From NCBI RefSeq assembly GCF_014596085.1, contig NZ_JACCJY010000010.1:78693-142692 (forward strand): a stretch of DNA of 64,000 bases, read 5' to 3'. The position numbers and the translations under genes are program-made. This document shows positions 1-7,724 of this stretch, in pieces. Each line of letters starts with the position of its first letter. Within the stretch, counting starts at the first letter, position 1. This stretch comes from Azospirillum tabaci. Its GTDB lineage: Bacteria; Pseudomonadota; Alphaproteobacteria; Azospirillales; Azospirillaceae. The notes beneath the pieces are model-generated. The model did not search any database, had not been told where the DNA came from, and saw nothing but the letters and a program-made list of their open reading frames with translations.

Positions 1-494
1 CGGTGGGCGCGATCCCCGCCGGCTGGAAGGCGGCCTTCGCCCGCGACGGCAAGTCCGACCGGGTGGCGGCCGTGGCCGACGGCGACAGCCAGGCGCTTCT
101 GCTCGGCATCCGCAACGCCTTCGGCGGCGTGGCCGGCGGTGTCGCCCTGACCTATTCGCTGGGCGAGGTGCAGGCGGGCATCCGCGGCACCATCCCGGAT
201 CTGCTGCTGTCCGGCGGCATCAATCTGGTGACCGGGTTGCTGATCACCATGGTCGCGGTCTGGCTGCTGCTGCGCCCGATCCAGCGGCGGCTGCGCGAGA
301 TGACCGCCAGCATCAACATGCTGGGCATGGGCGAGCCGCCCAACCTGACCCCGCAGTTGGTGGCCTTCGCCCCCGGCCTGAAGGACTTCGCGGATCGCAT
401 CCTGGAACAGCAGCAGCACGGCGCGGAGGAAGGCCATCCCCAGCCCGCCGACCCGGCGGCTGAGACCGCGCGCCCGGCGGGAGTCACGCCATGA
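1..494 (+). CDS. C-terminal part of a membrane sensor-like protein (5' end outside window)
   Basis: The reading frame is open from the left edge, so only the last ~164 residues are visible. They contain an extracytoplasmic-looking stretch, one strong membrane segment (around GGINLVTGLLITMVAVWLLL), then a short charged helix resembling the start of a HAMP linker, and a polar tail ending RPAGVTP. No kinase, cyclase or methyl-accepting region follows the membrane segment. The stop overlaps the next ATG (ATGA), so it is translationally coupled to the HAMP-MFS gene. The layout suggests a periplasmic sensor or partner subunit of the downstream proteins; the missing N-terminus prevents a firm family call. 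Confidence 0.6.
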   Translation, partial: VGAIPAGWKAAFARDGKSDRVAAVADGDSQALLLGIRNAFGGVAGGVALTYSLGEVQAGIRGTIPDLLLSGGINLVTGLLITMVAVWLLLRPIQRRLREMTASINMLGMGEPPNLTPQLVAFAPGLKDFADRILEQQQHGAEEGHPQPADPAAETARPAGVTP

Positions 495-2467
495 AGCTGT
501 CCTTCATCCGCCGCCTGAACTGGATGCTGACGGGCGTCGTGTCCGTGCTGATGCTGGTCAGCCTCGCCGTCCAGACCAACCACGTCAACACGCTGTTCCG
601 CCCGCTGATCGAGCCGGAGCTGGCCCGCAAGGCCGAGGTCGTCGGGTCCTACGTGGTCGCACAGATCGACCGCGCGGTGGCGCTCGGCTTCGAGCTGGAC
701 AAGCTGGTCGGGGTGGACGAGCTGCTGTCCGACGCGCTGTCCGCCAACCCGGACGTCAAGTATCTGGCGCTGGAGATCGGCGGTCGCCTTTATGCCTTTT
801 CCGGCACCGAGGAGGCGCGGTCCGGCGACCGTCTGACCGTTGCGGACACCCCGCCGGAGGGCGGGTCCCCGCAATTCCTCGACACCGTCCTGCCGCTGGA
901 AGGGAACGAAGAGGCGCGGCTGCATGTCGGCGTCGATTCCGGCTATGTCCGCTCCGCCATGAACGAGGTGGTGTTCGACCTCGGCTCCGTGCTGATCGTC
1001 GCCATCCTGCTCAACATCGAGATTCTGCTGCTGGTCGTCGGCACCTCCGTCGCGGCGCCGCTGCGGCGGGTGACGGCGGTGATGAAGCAGGCCGCCGACG
1101 GGCATCTCGGCGTGCGCGTCGCCCTGCGCAACCGCGACGAGGTGGGCGAGTTGTCGCGTGCCGTCGACTGGGCGCTGGACAGCGTGCAGCACAAGGCCGA
1201 CATGTCCGCGTCCGAACCGGCCATGACCAAGATCGGCATGATGCAGCGGGTGGTGGAGCTGCGCTTCGCCATCTTCATCTTCTCCCTGGCGGAGGAGCTG
1301 ACCCGCACCTTCCTGTCCGTCTACATCAAGCAGCTGTTCGAACCGGTGCCCGGCCTGTCGATGGAGATGGTCATCGGCGCCCCGATCGCCCTGTTCATGC
1401 TGCTGTGGGCGGTCAGCCAGCCGATCGCCGGCAGCGTGTCGGAACGGCGCGGGCGGCGGGCCGTCTTCCTGGGCGGCGCGCTGCTGTCCTTCGCCGGTCT
1501 GGTCGGCTCCGGCCTCGCCACCGACCTCATCCAGCTCATCGTCGCGCGCTGCCTGACCGCCATCGGCTACGCCAGCGTCTTCATCGCCGCGCAGGGCTTC
1601 GTCATCGACGCCACCGATCCAAAGCAGCGCGCCCAGGCCATCGCCATGTACGCCGGCGGCATCCTCAGCGCCGGTGTCTGCGGCCCGGCCATCGGCGGCG
1701 TGATCGCCGGGCAGGTGGGCTTCCGCACGACCTTCCTGATCTCCGCCGGGCTGGCGCTGCTGGCCGCCTTCATGGCGTGGCAGGTGCTGCCGCGGGTGCG
1801 CGCGTCCCAGGCGAAATCCAGCCGCGGCCTGCGTCTGACCGACGCCGTGCTGTGCCTGCGCAACCCGCGCTTCGTCGGGCTGGCCGTCTTCAGCGCGGTC
1901 CCGGCCAAGCTGGGGCTGACGGCGCTGCTGTTCTTCCTGCTGCCGCTGGCGCTGGACGACCAGGGGGTCAGCCAGTCCTGGATCGGGCGCGTGCTGCTGC
2001 TCTACTGGCTGCTGATGATCGTGGTGTCTCCGATGGCCGCGAAGCTGTCGGACCGCTCGGGCCAGCGAATCGGCTTCCTGGTGGTGGGCGGGCTGGTCGC
2101 CGCCGGGGCGGCCTGGGTGCTCTCGATGCCGGGGTCGCTCGGCACGGCGCTGGCCGGGGTCGCCCTGCTGGGGGTGGCGCACGCCATGCTCGGCGCGCCG
2201 CAGCTCGCCATGCTCGCCGACGTCTGCGTCAAGGAGCGGGCGGCGCTGGGCGAGACCACGGTGATCGGCATGTTCCGTCTGATCGAGCGGCTGGGCTCCG
2301 TCATCGCCCCCTTCCTGGCCGGGCTGTTCCTGGCCCACTACGGCTACGCCGGGGCGCTGAAGGGCATCGGCGCGGTGCTGGCGGCCTGCGTCGCCGTGCA
2401 GCTTCTGCTGAGCGCCCTGTTCCGCCCGCGCCCGCCCGCCGACTTCCCGCAGAGGACCCCCGCATGA
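491..2467 (+). CDS. HAMP-domain / major facilitator superfamily fusion transporter
   Basis: 658 residues. Residues ~10-30 form a first membrane helix, ~31-158 an extracytoplasmic domain like those of two-component sensors, ~160-185 a second helix, and ~185-240 a HAMP-type linker (APLRRVTAVMKQAADG...RNRDEVGELSRAVDWAL). From ~255 to ~645 there is a 12-helix MFS transporter with the typical loop motif (SERRGRRAVFLGG) after helix 2. A sensor-plus-HAMP front end on an MFS carrier is unusual; it implies transport gated by, or reporting on, an external ligand. The start overlaps the previous stop, and the end overlaps the next gene by ATGA, so it belongs to the same operon. The substrate is unknown; export of the ATP-grasp product is my inference. 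Confidence 0.8.
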   Translation: MKLSFIRRLNWMLTGVVSVLMLVSLAVQTNHVNTLFRPLIEPELARKAEVVGSYVVAQIDRAVALGFELDKLVGVDELLSDALSANPDVKYLALEIGGRLYAFSGTEEARSGDRLTVADTPPEGGSPQFLDTVLPLEGNEEARLHVGVDSGYVRSAMNEVVFDLGSVLIVAILLNIEILLLVVGTSVAAPLRRVTAVMKQAADGHLGVRVALRNRDEVGELSRAVDWALDSVQHKADMSASEPAMTKIGMMQRVVELRFAIFIFSLAEELTRTFLSVYIKQLFEPVPGLSMEMVIGAPIALFMLLWAVSQPIAGSVSERRGRRAVFLGGALLSFAGLVGSGLATDLIQLIVARCLTAIGYASVFIAAQGFVIDATDPKQRAQAIAMYAGGILSAGVCGPAIGGVIAGQVGFRTTFLISAGLALLAAFMAWQVLPRVRASQAKSSRGLRLTDAVLCLRNPRFVGLAVFSAVPAKLGLTALLFFLLPLALDDQGVSQSWIGRVLLLYWLLMIVVSPMAAKLSDRSGQRIGFLVVGGLVAAGAAWVLSMPGSLGTALAGVALLGVAHAMLGAPQLAMLADVCVKERAALGETTVIGMFRLIERLGSVIAPFLAGLFLAHYGYAGALKGIGAVLAACVAVQLLLSALFRPRPPADFPQRTPA

Positions 2468-3516
2468 GCCTGTCCCGCCGCACCGTCCTGACGGGAGCCC
2501 TCACCGCCGGAACATTGACTGCCGGAACGCTGGCGGCTGGCGGTTTCCCGGCCGTTGCGCAGACCGCCAGGACCTTCACCGCCGCCAGACCGGCGCGCAT
2601 CGTCGTGCTGACCCCGCGCAAGGATGTGGGGGACGTGCTGGGCCTGCGCGACTTCATCGCGTCGAGCGGCCTGTCGGCCACGGTGGAGGTTCGCGAGGTG
2701 CCGCAGACCTCCGCCATGCCGACGCTGCTGCCGGAGATCCGGGCGTCCAAGCCCGATCTGGTGGTGACGGTCTTCACGCCGCTGACGCTGGCGACAGTGG
2801 GGCGCTACGACGATCCGGACCCGTCGCGTTTCCTGACCGACGTGCCGGTGGTCTTCACCTCGGTCACCGACCCGGTGGCGTCGCGCGTCGTGCGCGCGCT
2901 CGACCGTCCGGGGCGCGCGGTCACCGGCACGCGGCACATTGCGCCGGTCGCGGTTCAGATGAAGACGATGCTGTCCTACCGGCGCTGGAAGAAGATCGCC
3001 GCGGTCTACAACCCGGCGGAGGACAACATGGTCGTCGCCGTGCGCGACCTGAAGGAGGAAGCCGCCCGCCAGGGGGTTGAGCTTCACGACGCCCCGCTGC
3101 CGCGCGACGCCGCCGGCGCGGCGCTCGCCGCCGCCATTCCCGACCTGATCGCCGACGCGGCCCGCGCCGGAGCGGAGCTGGTCTACATCGGACCGGACAC
3201 GCTGGTCGCCTCCAACAACAACGCGGTGGTGGCGGAGCAGGCGCTGGCCCATCGGCTGGCCACCTTCTGCTCCACCGAATTGCCGATCCGCCGGGCCAAC
3301 CTGCTGATGGGGCTGGTCAGCCCGGCGGTCAACGTCGGGCGCTTCGCCGGTCTGAAGGCGGTGGAGATCCTGACCGGGGCCAAGCCCGCCGACGGCATCC
3401 CGGTGGAGACGCTGAACCGCTTTTCCCTGCTGCTGCGCATCGGGGCGGCCAAGCAACTGGACCTCTACCCTCCGATGCGCCTGCTCAACATCGCCGAAAT
3501 CGTCCAGGACGCCTGA
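2464..3516 (+). CDS. ABC-type substrate-binding protein (ABC_sub_bind family), orphan
   Basis: 350 residues starting MSLSRRTVLTG, a twin-arginine-like signal (SRRTVL) followed by an Ala/Gly-rich hydrophobic stretch and a likely AQT cleavage region. The mature part has the two-lobe periplasmic binding fold of the family that includes TrpX-like proteins, with ARIVVLTPRKD at its start and PVVFTSVTDPVAS in the middle. No permease or ATPase gene accompanies it here; its neighbours are a HAMP-MFS fusion and a GNAT enzyme. It may therefore act as a ligand-presenting subunit for the membrane sensor proteins rather than in classical uptake. The start was chosen because the ATG overlaps the upstream stop and opens directly into the signal peptide. 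Confidence 0.82.
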   Translation: MSLSRRTVLTGALTAGTLTAGTLAAGGFPAVAQTARTFTAARPARIVVLTPRKDVGDVLGLRDFIASSGLSATVEVREVPQTSAMPTLLPEIRASKPDLVVTVFTPLTLATVGRYDDPDPSRFLTDVPVVFTSVTDPVASRVVRALDRPGRAVTGTRHIAPVAVQMKTMLSYRRWKKIAAVYNPAEDNMVVAVRDLKEEAARQGVELHDAPLPRDAAGAALAAAIPDLIADAARAGAELVYIGPDTLVASNNNAVVAEQALAHRLATFCSTELPIRRANLLMGLVSPAVNVGRFAGLKAVEILTGAKPADGIPVETLNRFSLLLRIGAAKQLDLYPPMRLLNIAEIVQDA

Positions 3517-3517
3517 C

Positions 3518-4303
3518 ATGACGGTCCTCTTATCCCCCGAACAGACGGTCCACACGGGCATGCTGCGCGTTCGGCGCGGCCAGCCGGTCCGCGTTCCCTA
3601 CCGCATCCGCTTTCTCGGTCCCGCCGACCTGCCGGCGCTGGAGGCGTTCCGCGGCTACATCTTCGGGCAGCTGCCGGACATCGACGCCTATTTTCCGGAA
3701 ACGCCGGAGTTCGCCGGGCTGCATCTGGGCGAGCGCGGCGTGACGCTGGGGCTGGAGGCCGAGGGGCGGCTGATCGGCTGCGCCATCCTGGGCCTGCCGC
3801 AGCCCGGCATGCCGGCCTTCGTGGATGACCTGCCGCAAGCCCGTCCCGCCGTCACCGCCACCGCCCACATGGCGAGCTGCATGGTCCATCCGGACTTTCG
3901 CGGCAACGGGCTGCAACGGCTTCTGGTGACGCTGCGCACGCTCCACGCGCTGGGGGCAGGGCGCCCGCATCTGTTCTCGCGCGTCGCCCTGTCGAATCCG
4001 CGCAGCCTGTCGAACCTGCTGGCCGGCGGCTTCCTGGTGCGCCGGGTGCTGGTCATGCACGCCAGCGGTCGGCTGCGCTACCTGCTGCACCGCGACCTGG
4101 GAGCGGCCCCGCCCGCCTGGGTGCCGGGCAGCGAGCGCGTCTTTGCCGTGCCGGAGCTGGAGGAGCAGAGGGCGGTGATCGAGGCCGGCTGGGTCGGGCG
4201 TTCGGTGGAGCTGGATGGTCCCGTGCCGCTGGTCACTTACGCGCGCCCGGTGGAGGCGGTGCAGGCCGTGCCGCAGGACGCCGCGCTTGAGGTCACGCCA
4301 TGA
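3518..4303 (+). CDS. GNAT-family N-acetyltransferase
   Basis: 261 residues. The GNAT core covers roughly residues 28-200; the acetyl-CoA pyrophosphate-binding motif A is visible as VHPDFRGNGLQRLL, preceded by the beta-4 segment ATAHMASCMV. An N-terminal extension of ~27 residues and a C-terminal tail of ~60 residues flank the core. It starts one base after the preceding stop and overlaps the ATP-grasp gene by four bases. In this operon it could acetylate the amino group of the substrate or product of the ATP-grasp ligase, but nothing in the sequence fixes the acceptor. Confidence 0.8.
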   Translation: MTVLLSPEQTVHTGMLRVRRGQPVRVPYRIRFLGPADLPALEAFRGYIFGQLPDIDAYFPETPEFAGLHLGERGVTLGLEAEGRLIGCAILGLPQPGMPAFVDDLPQARPAVTATAHMASCMVHPDFRGNGLQRLLVTLRTLHALGAGRPHLFSRVALSNPRSLSNLLAGGFLVRRVLVMHASGRLRYLLHRDLGAAPPAWVPGSERVFAVPELEEQRAVIEAGWVGRSVELDGPVPLVTYARPVEAVQAVPQDAALEVTP

Positions 4304-5553
4304 GCGCCCCCCGCAAAACGGCGGTTGTCGTCGACCCCTATTCCACCGGCATCCTTCTGGCGCCGCGCCTGCGCGCGCGCGGCTACGAGGTGATCGCGGT
4401 GCAGAGCCGCCCGGACCTTGCCCCGTCGCTGCTGCGCAGCTGTCAGCCCGACGACTTCGCGGCGCACATCCTCCACGACGGCAATCTCGACGGGCTGGCC
4501 GAGCGGTTGCGCCCTCTGGCCCCGGCCTTCATCCTGCCGGGCAACGAGTCCGCGGTGGAGTTGACCGACGCGCTGGGCGCCGTTCTGGGCACGCCGGGCA
4601 ACAGCCCGAAGCTGACCGCCGCGCGCCGCAACAAGTTCATGATGATCGAGCGGCTGGCCGCCGCCGGCCTGCTGACCGCCCGCCAGACCATGGCGACCGG
4701 CGCCGCGGAGGCGGTGGAGTGGGCGGCGCAGGCGGGCTGGCCCGTGGTGGCGAAGCCGATGGCCAGCGCCTCCACCGACCATGTCTATTTCTGCGACACC
4801 CCCGCCCAGCTGCGCGCCGCCGTGGACGCCATCCTGGGCAGCCGCGACTTCTGCGGCTCGACCAACGAGCGGGTTCTGGTGCAGACCTACCTCGACGGCC
4901 TCGAATACGTTGTCAACACGGTCAGCCGCGGCGGGCGCCACTATGTCTGCGACGTGCTGCTGTCGGCCAAGCGGGCGCTGAACGGGTCGCCCTTCGTCTA
5001 CGACTACTATCGGCTTCTGCCGCCGGACGAGCCGGTGGCGCAGGCGCTGATGGCCTACATCCGCCGGGTTCTCGACGCGCTGGAGATCACCGACGGTGCC
5101 GGCCATGCTGAAGTGCGGATGACCGCCCGCGGCCCGGCGCTGGTGGAGATCGCGGCGCGCGCCATGGGGCCGGCCGGCTCCACCACCGCCATCGCGGCGG
5201 GCACCGGGCACGACCAAGTCGATCTGCTGGTCGATGCCTTCGACGGAGCGGCGGCGGTCGGGCCACTGCTCGACGGCCATTACCGGTTCCAGGCCGACGC
5301 GATGGTCCTCTATCTGCCGGTGCTGGTGTCGGGCCGGGTGGAGGCGCTGCCGGACCTCTCCATTCTGGACGGGATGGCGAGCGTGCGCGGCTACGGCCTC
5401 GTGCTGCGGGTTGGGGACGAGGTGGTGCCGACGCTCGACCTGACGCAGGTGCTGGCGAAGGTCTATCTCGCGCACCCGGACCGCGCCGTGTTCGAGCGCG
5501 ACTGGGCCGCCATCCGCTCGCTGGAGGATCGCCTCCAGCCGGTCGTCGCGTAG
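4300..5553 (+). CDS. ATP-grasp ligase (L-amino-acid ligase-like)
   Basis: 417 residues. The N-terminal ~105 residues form the preATP-grasp Rossmann-like part (VVVDPYSTG...). The ATP-grasp core follows (~110-310): the lysine-bearing strand WPVVAKPMASAS, the linker RVLVQTYLDG, and the metal/ATP site GHAEVRMTARGPALVEIAAR. This arrangement is that of enzymes joining a carboxylate to an amine with ATP, including BacD-type L-amino-acid ligases and carnosine synthase, not of carbamoyl-phosphate synthase, which is much longer. It is the last tightly coupled gene of the operon. Together with GNAT and an MFS carrier it resembles a minimal dipeptide or amide biosynthesis/export set; the substrates are not deducible. 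Confidence 0.82.
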   Translation: MSAPRKTAVVVDPYSTGILLAPRLRARGYEVIAVQSRPDLAPSLLRSCQPDDFAAHILHDGNLDGLAERLRPLAPAFILPGNESAVELTDALGAVLGTPGNSPKLTAARRNKFMMIERLAAAGLLTARQTMATGAAEAVEWAAQAGWPVVAKPMASASTDHVYFCDTPAQLRAAVDAILGSRDFCGSTNERVLVQTYLDGLEYVVNTVSRGGRHYVCDVLLSAKRALNGSPFVYDYYRLLPPDEPVAQALMAYIRRVLDALEITDGAGHAEVRMTARGPALVEIAARAMGPAGSTTAIAAGTGHDQVDLLVDAFDGAAAVGPLLDGHYRFQADAMVLYLPVLVSGRVEALPDLSILDGMASVRGYGLVLRVGDEVVPTLDLTQVLAKVYLAHPDRAVFERDWAAIRSLEDRLQPVVA

Positions 5554-5574
5554 CGTCGGAGCGGGCGGGCGGCA

Positions 5575-6348
5575 ATGGCGCATGTCCCCTACGAGCAGCA
5601 CTGGGCCGCGGCCCGCAAGCGGTTCGAGGCCGCAACGGCGAAGCACCGGCCGAAGGAGGCCAAGGCCATCGCCGCGGCGCTGAACGGCGACGCCGCGGTG
5701 ATCAAGGCGCTGAAGGCCGGCGACGCCGTCCACCGCGCCGCCACCACCGGCGACGCCGCCGCGAAGGATCTCGCCGCCGCGGCGAAGGACTTCCTGAAGG
5801 CGCGCAAGGCCTATCTGGCCGCTCTGGACAAGGCGCTGGACGAGGAGGCGGCCAGCCGCGGCGACAAGGCCGCGGCGGCGGCCTGCGAGCGGGCGATGAA
5901 GGCGCTCGCCAAGGACGTCGCCGATCTGGATGCGGCCATCGGTGCGGACGCCGACCGCTTCAAGGCGCAGGCCGCGCAAGCCGAAAAGGACGCCGCCTCG
6001 GCGGAGCGGGCGCAGAAGCGGTGGGAGGCGAACATCAACGGCGCGCTGGCCCGCGCCGCCGCCGGGGTCGCCAAGGTGCGCGCCAAGCCGACGCCGGAAA
6101 CCTACAACGAGTTGTTCCCGGCGCTGGCCCGCGATCTCGCCGCCCAACTCGCCGCGGCGAAGGCGCTGGACGGGTTGCGCGCCGATCCGGACTTCTACCG
6201 CCGGAAGCTCGCCCCCTGGGCCGGGCAAGGCGGTGACGGACCGCCGATGCGCGTGCCGCCCGACTACACCGCCCGCCAGATCACCGACCTCATCAAGGAG
6301 TTCGCCACCGTCTGCAAGGGCGTGGTGCAGCTGGTGGGTGGGCGCTGA
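5575..6348 (+). CDS. Ala/Lys-rich helical protein of unknown function
   Basis: 257 residues, almost entirely predicted helical, very rich in Ala, Lys, Asp and Glu, with coiled-coil-like stretches between residues ~60 and 160 (DFLKARKAYLAALDKALDEE). No signal peptide or membrane segment. It starts 21 bases after the ATP-grasp stop, so it is probably co-transcribed. By eye its layout and some segments (ETYNELFPALARDL; a final ITDLIKEFATVCKGVVQ) match the protein at 6499-7260, suggesting an ancient duplication. I do not recognise a named family. A cytoplasmic structural or scaffold role is only a guess. Confidence 0.7.
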   Translation: MAHVPYEQHWAAARKRFEAATAKHRPKEAKAIAAALNGDAAVIKALKAGDAVHRAATTGDAAAKDLAAAAKDFLKARKAYLAALDKALDEEAASRGDKAAAAACERAMKALAKDVADLDAAIGADADRFKAQAAQAEKDAASAERAQKRWEANINGALARAAAGVAKVRAKPTPETYNELFPALARDLAAQLAAAKALDGLRADPDFYRRKLAPWAGQGGDGPPMRVPPDYTARQITDLIKEFATVCKGVVQLVGGR

Positions 6349-6381
6349 TGGAAGGGGCGGAATGGGAAGCCGCCGTTTTGG

Positions 6382-6391
6382 ACCCAATCGG
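6382..6391 (+). repeat. 10-bp arm (ACCCAATCGG) inverted relative to copies at 7281-7310
   Basis: ACCCAATCGG occurs about 107 bases upstream of the 6499-7260 gene. Its reverse complement CCGATTGGGT occurs twice just downstream of that gene. A 10-base match can be chance in GC-rich DNA, but three copies bracketing a single gene are worth recording. Confidence 0.4.
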
Positions 6392-6498
6392 TTCCGGTAG
6401 TGGTGGGAGAGGAGCAATCGCCGATTCCGAGGGGCGCGCCCGCCTCCTACCATGCAGACCGATAGGGTGAATGATTGGTTAAGCGGAGGAGCTGAGAC

Positions 6499-7260
6499 AT
6501 GGGTGGTCCCCTGAAGCGCATCGACATCCCGGACATCCTGACCCAGAAGGACTGGGACAAGAAGAAGGGCGCCATCGCCAAGATCGCCGGCAAGACCGGC
6601 ATCGGCGACGCGATGAAGGCGGTGGACAAGGCGCACGGCGCCATCGACTGGAAGAAGCTGAGCGTATCGTTGAACGCTCCCAGCAACGCCACGCTGGACG
6701 ATCTCGACTCGCTGCTGGACGAGGCGCGGGCGGAGTACAAGCGCTCGGTCGAGCCGCTGCGCACCCAGCTCCAGAAGCTCCGCGATCTGGCCGAGGCGAC
6801 GGCGAAGAAGTTCAAGTCGAACAAGCTGATCCCGAAGGATTCCGCCGCCCACGCGGAGAAGGTGGCCAAGGCCGCCGACCAGCTCTTCGTCGCCTTCAAC
6901 CAGTCCTCGCTCGGCGACAAGATCGTCGACGACTATGAGGGCATGAAGGACGCCATCGAAAAGGCCGACAAGGTGCGCGCCAAGGGTCGGGAGATCCTGG
7001 AAAAGTACATGCTGTCCCTGGCGAAGAAGCTGAAGACGGCGAAGACGGTGGACGATTTCCAGGATCTTTGGAAGGAAGACATCCGCGGCGTCGGCACCCA
7101 GCTGCCGAAGATGCCCGAACTGAAGTCCTTCTTGAAGGAATGGCGCAACATCTCCTCCCAGGACGGCATCCCGGAGACCGACGAGGATGTGAAGAGCCGC
7201 TGCAAGGAGGTGATGGCCGTGCTCGCCCGCATGGACAAGCAGATGAAGGCCATGGCCTGA
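6499..7260 (+). CDS. helical cytoplasmic protein of unknown function, related to 27637-28524
   Basis: 253 residues, no signal or membrane segments, Lys/Asp/Glu-rich helices throughout. Residues ~45-110 (GAIDWKKLSVSLNAPSNATL...EPLRTQLQKLRDLAEATAKKF) align by eye with residues ~40-105 of the RGS-like protein encoded at 27637-28524, so the two share an N-terminal helical module. The C-terminal half also resembles the neighbour at 5575-6348. A purine-rich GGAGG-type site (aagcggaggagc) precedes the ATG. A 150-base gap separates it from the previous gene, so it may have its own promoter. Function not recognised. Confidence 0.75.
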   Translation: MGGPLKRIDIPDILTQKDWDKKKGAIAKIAGKTGIGDAMKAVDKAHGAIDWKKLSVSLNAPSNATLDDLDSLLDEARAEYKRSVEPLRTQLQKLRDLAEATAKKFKSNKLIPKDSAAHAEKVAKAADQLFVAFNQSSLGDKIVDDYEGMKDAIEKADKVRAKGREILEKYMLSLAKKLKTAKTVDDFQDLWKEDIRGVGTQLPKMPELKSFLKEWRNISSQDGIPETDEDVKSRCKEVMAVLARMDKQMKAMA

Positions 7261-7277
7261 CCACGTCCAGCACCGCG

Positions 7278-7312
7278 GCCGATTGGGTGCCATCGAGCCG
7301 ATTGGGTGCCAT
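7278..7312 (+). repeat. 16-bp direct repeat, two copies (GCCGATTGGGTGCCAT)
   Basis: Copies at 7278-7293 and 7297-7312, separated by three bases, immediately after the 6499-7260 stop and before the terminator hairpin. They contain CCGATTGGGT, the inverse of the arm at 6382-6391. Confidence 0.7.
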
Positions 7313-7319
7313 TGATAGG

Positions 7320-7366
7320 AGCGTCCGGAATTTCGCCGGTGTTCTGGCGGTTCCGGACGCTTTTTC
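7320..7366 (+). terminator. intrinsic terminator after the 6499-7260 gene
   Basis: Inverted repeat AGCGTCCGGAA / TTCCGGACGCT (7320-7330 and 7351-7361) with a 20-base loop, followed by TTTTCC. It ends the left-hand operon. The remaining ~360 bases to the kinase gene are AT-richer than the surroundings and presumably hold the kinase promoter; I see no other gene there. Confidence 0.75.
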
Positions 7367-7724
7367 CATTAGCGATTCCTGTTGAATCCGTCATCTCCGA
7401 TGGTCTGCGCCAAATACAGGCCATATCCCTGATTGAGAGGTTAAAACCACAATTTCTATAGGATTTACGTTTGATGAAGCTTATTGCGAATTTCTGAGTC
7501 GTTGTTGCGCCGATGGCTGATTATACTTCGCCGCGTAGCCGGTTTCGGTATCACGGGGTTTCTGCTTTAAATGGCTGGGTGCATCGGTATTTCCGCAGCA
7601 ACGGTTTTGCGATACCTCTCATGATTGGATTGGCTCGGCGCCTGTCGACCTGCGGGTCGGACTGCGGCCTGTGCCATGCGCCTGTCAAAGGAATCATGCC
7701 CCGGTGCCTCTGCCGTCTGCCGCC

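Noticed and set aside
152..2338. Long minus-strand open frame opposite the HAMP-MFS gene
   Set aside because: Low-complexity Gln/His/Gly/Arg-rich translation typical of antisense frames in GC-rich DNA; the plus-strand frame has clear domains.
1405..2463. N-terminal extension of the binding protein reaching into the MFS gene
   Set aside because: The extension is low-complexity shadow of the MFS frame; the Tat-like signal begins at 2464, overlapping the upstream stop.
4237..7293. 1018-codon minus-strand frame opposite the ATP-grasp and helical-protein genes
   Set aside because: Antisense of real genes, with repetitive Arg/Gly/Leu/His composition and no domain signal. Similar long shadows at 7551-10727, 17182-19098, 19310-21769 and 37563-40703 were rejected for the same reason.
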